From Pseudoruminococcus sp964385235 (GTDB lineage Bacteria > Bacillota > Clostridia > Oscillospirales > Acutalibacteraceae): 64,000 nucleotides of DNA. Location: assembly GCA_964385235.1 (NCBI GenBank), contig CAYLOD010000002.1:7091-71090 (forward strand), in the 5' to 3' direction. Shown piece after piece: positions 63,296 to 64,000 of this stretch. Within the stretch, counting starts at the first letter, position 1, and each line of letters begins with the position of its first letter. The notes beneath the pieces were generated by a model. That model was not told the origin of the DNA and searched no databases. It saw only the letters and a list, made by a program, of their open reading frames with translations. Position numbers and translations under genes: made by a program.

Positions 63296-63364
63296 CGCCG
63301 GGCCCCGTCCCACCGGGCTCCGTCCCACCGGGCTCCGTCCCACCGGGCTCCGTCCCGCCGTGCT
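63296..63364. repeat. 15-bp tandem repeat, four copies plus a partial
   Basis: Unit CACCGGGCTCCGTCC: first copy (63296-63310) slightly divergent, then three identical copies (63311-63355) and a partial one. Gene-free: the stretch 63074-63479 holds only this and the hairpin at 63238. Confidence 0.88.
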
Positions 63365-63479
63365 ACATAAGGTCAAGGCGCGGCTCCTGCCCACGGGGTG
63401 GGGGTTAAGCGGTGGGAATATATTGTCTAAGCTAAAATTCCTAAGCTCAACCGTCATTCCCCGGGAGTGCGCTTTAAAG

Positions 63480-63701
63480 TCATTCTGTTTTATTTTTGTC
63501 TTTAGGCGGTGTAAAGTTGATGATTTCGCGATATGATTCAATTTGACTGTCATTTTGCACTTCAAAGGGAATAAGCCCCGTGCAGTCGCTTACGCTGGTG
63601 GCGGGGTTAAACGTTTTGAGCGCCTCCTCACGAGCCTCTGTGATTTTGTCATTCGGATAGTGCCTGTACTCCTTTGAAAAAATTTTTTTGTCCCTGTCCA
63701 T
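63480..63701 (-). CDS. Small conserved-looking protein, unknown
   Basis: 73 residues with AGGAGG upstream of ATG 63701. Acidic-basic mix, no transmembrane helix; the core TSVSDCTGLIPFEVQNDSQIESYREI has one Cys and looks family-like, but I do not recognise the family. A terminator hairpin (63238) lies downstream. Confidence 0.65.
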   Translation of the reverse strand: MDRDKKIFSKEYRHYPNDKITEAREEALKTFNPATSVSDCTGLIPFEVQNDSQIESYREIINFTPPKDKNKTE

Positions 63702-63760
63702 AAAAATTTCCTCCTGCTTATTCCGTTATTTTGGGGCTACATTGGTATAATAAATATTTA

Positions 63761-64000
63761 CTATGTAGCCGTATTTCCGCCGAGGCCGAAGCTTATGGAA
63801 AGCGCAGCGTCTATTCTCCCCATTTCGCCGCCGCTGAGAGTTCCCATGTGTTCCTTCAGACGTCGTTTGTCTATAGTTCTTATCTGTTCCAGAAGTACTA
63901 CTGAATCCTTCGCCAGACCGCTTTCATTTGCGAAAAGCTTGATATGTGTAGGAAGATTGGCCTTCGTACTGCGGCTCGTTATAGCCGCCGCAATCACGGT
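63761..64000 (-). CDS. mazF: MazF/PemK-family endoribonuclease toxin (5' partial)
   Basis: The gene runs off the right edge; only the C-terminal part is visible, from TVIAAAITS onward. IAAAITS, LPTHIKL, DSVVLLEQIRTIDK and the ISFGL end match the EndoA/NdoA/MazF type that cleaves mRNA at short sites. The antitoxin and the toxin N-terminus (with the catalytic Arg region) lie outside the window. Confidence 0.88.
   Translation of the reverse strand, partial: TVIAAAITSRSTKANLPTHIKLFANESGLAKDSVVLLEQIRTIDKRRLKEHMGTLSGGEMGRIDAALSISFGLGGNTAT

Noticed and set aside
63208..63408. Pro-Pro-Gly repeat peptide on the plus strand
   Set aside because: Only the translation of the 15-bp tandem repeat; no Shine-Dalgarno site and no flanking protein-like sequence.

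Overview
The window looks like part of a chromosome scaffold from a spore-forming, Gram-positive Clostridia member, probably a gut Oscillospiraceae/Ruminococcaceae-type anaerobe. The evidence is a complete spoIIIA sporulation operon, LPXTG/sortase pilus genes, CdaA/CdaR, and a TPP riboswitch with an intrinsic terminator. Shine-Dalgarno sites are strong and the standard genetic code is used. Three runs of N (36869-36878, 38921-38967, 45269-45278) mark it as a scaffolded draft or metagenome assembly. I see no rRNA, tRNA or CRISPR array.

Layout. 1-9463: a sortase-assembled pilus locus with a large tip adhesin (5' cut by the window edge), a major backbone pilin, two class C sortases and a minor/basal pilin, with strong hairpins between the genes. 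9664-10785 (minus): prfB without its usual programmed frameshift. 10886-14796: an XpaC-like / VWA / TelA operon. 14931-20330: phosphofructokinase, a decayed PH-domain gene, a DUF3343 + cysteine desulfurase pair, and cdaA-cdaR (c-di-AMP). 20359-26446: purL (minus), luxS, and metY behind a consensus promoter and a possible leader peptide. 26450-32512: an AT-rich region with DnaA-box-like sites, small membrane proteins, a Nudix hydrolase, hemW and lepA (minus). 32655-37927: a polyamine operon (speD, arginine/lysine/ornithine-type decarboxylase, membrane protein, speE, carboxynorspermidine dehydrogenase). Its usual partner, carboxynorspermidine decarboxylase, lies alone at 54082-55215.

38003-41350 (minus) is a large degenerate-ATPase/TPR/GAF/GGDEF signalling protein. 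41640-44850 is a small accessory patch: perfect palindromes, a HxlR regulator divergent from an FMN reductase, an intact and a broken flavin reductase, and the tail of a serine recombinase. 44962-46850 is asnB, split by a spurious gap. 46952-47740 is an ABC transporter remnant in which ATPase and permease pieces are fused. 47896-52955 is spoIIIAA-AH. The right end carries an AEC transporter, nspC, secG, a DUF5662 protein, a ppx-like/ppk polyphosphate pair, a TPP-riboswitch thiG-thiH-thiE operon, a 15-bp tandem repeat, a small unknown protein and a MazF toxin cut by the right edge.

How the parts fit: luxS and metY belong to homocysteine/sulfur metabolism. SpeD uses SAM to feed SpeE, while the dehydrogenase/NspC pair offers a second, SAM-independent route to spermidine-like products. 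The most unusual signals are the possible MCGLLYY leader peptide in front of metY, the XpaC-VWA-TelA operon, the doubled polyamine chemistry, the degenerate-ATPase GGDEF protein, the duplicated spoIIIAE start region, and a dispersed GGGGCTTGCCCC-type intergenic repeat. Every functional assignment here was made by eye from motifs; no database was searched.
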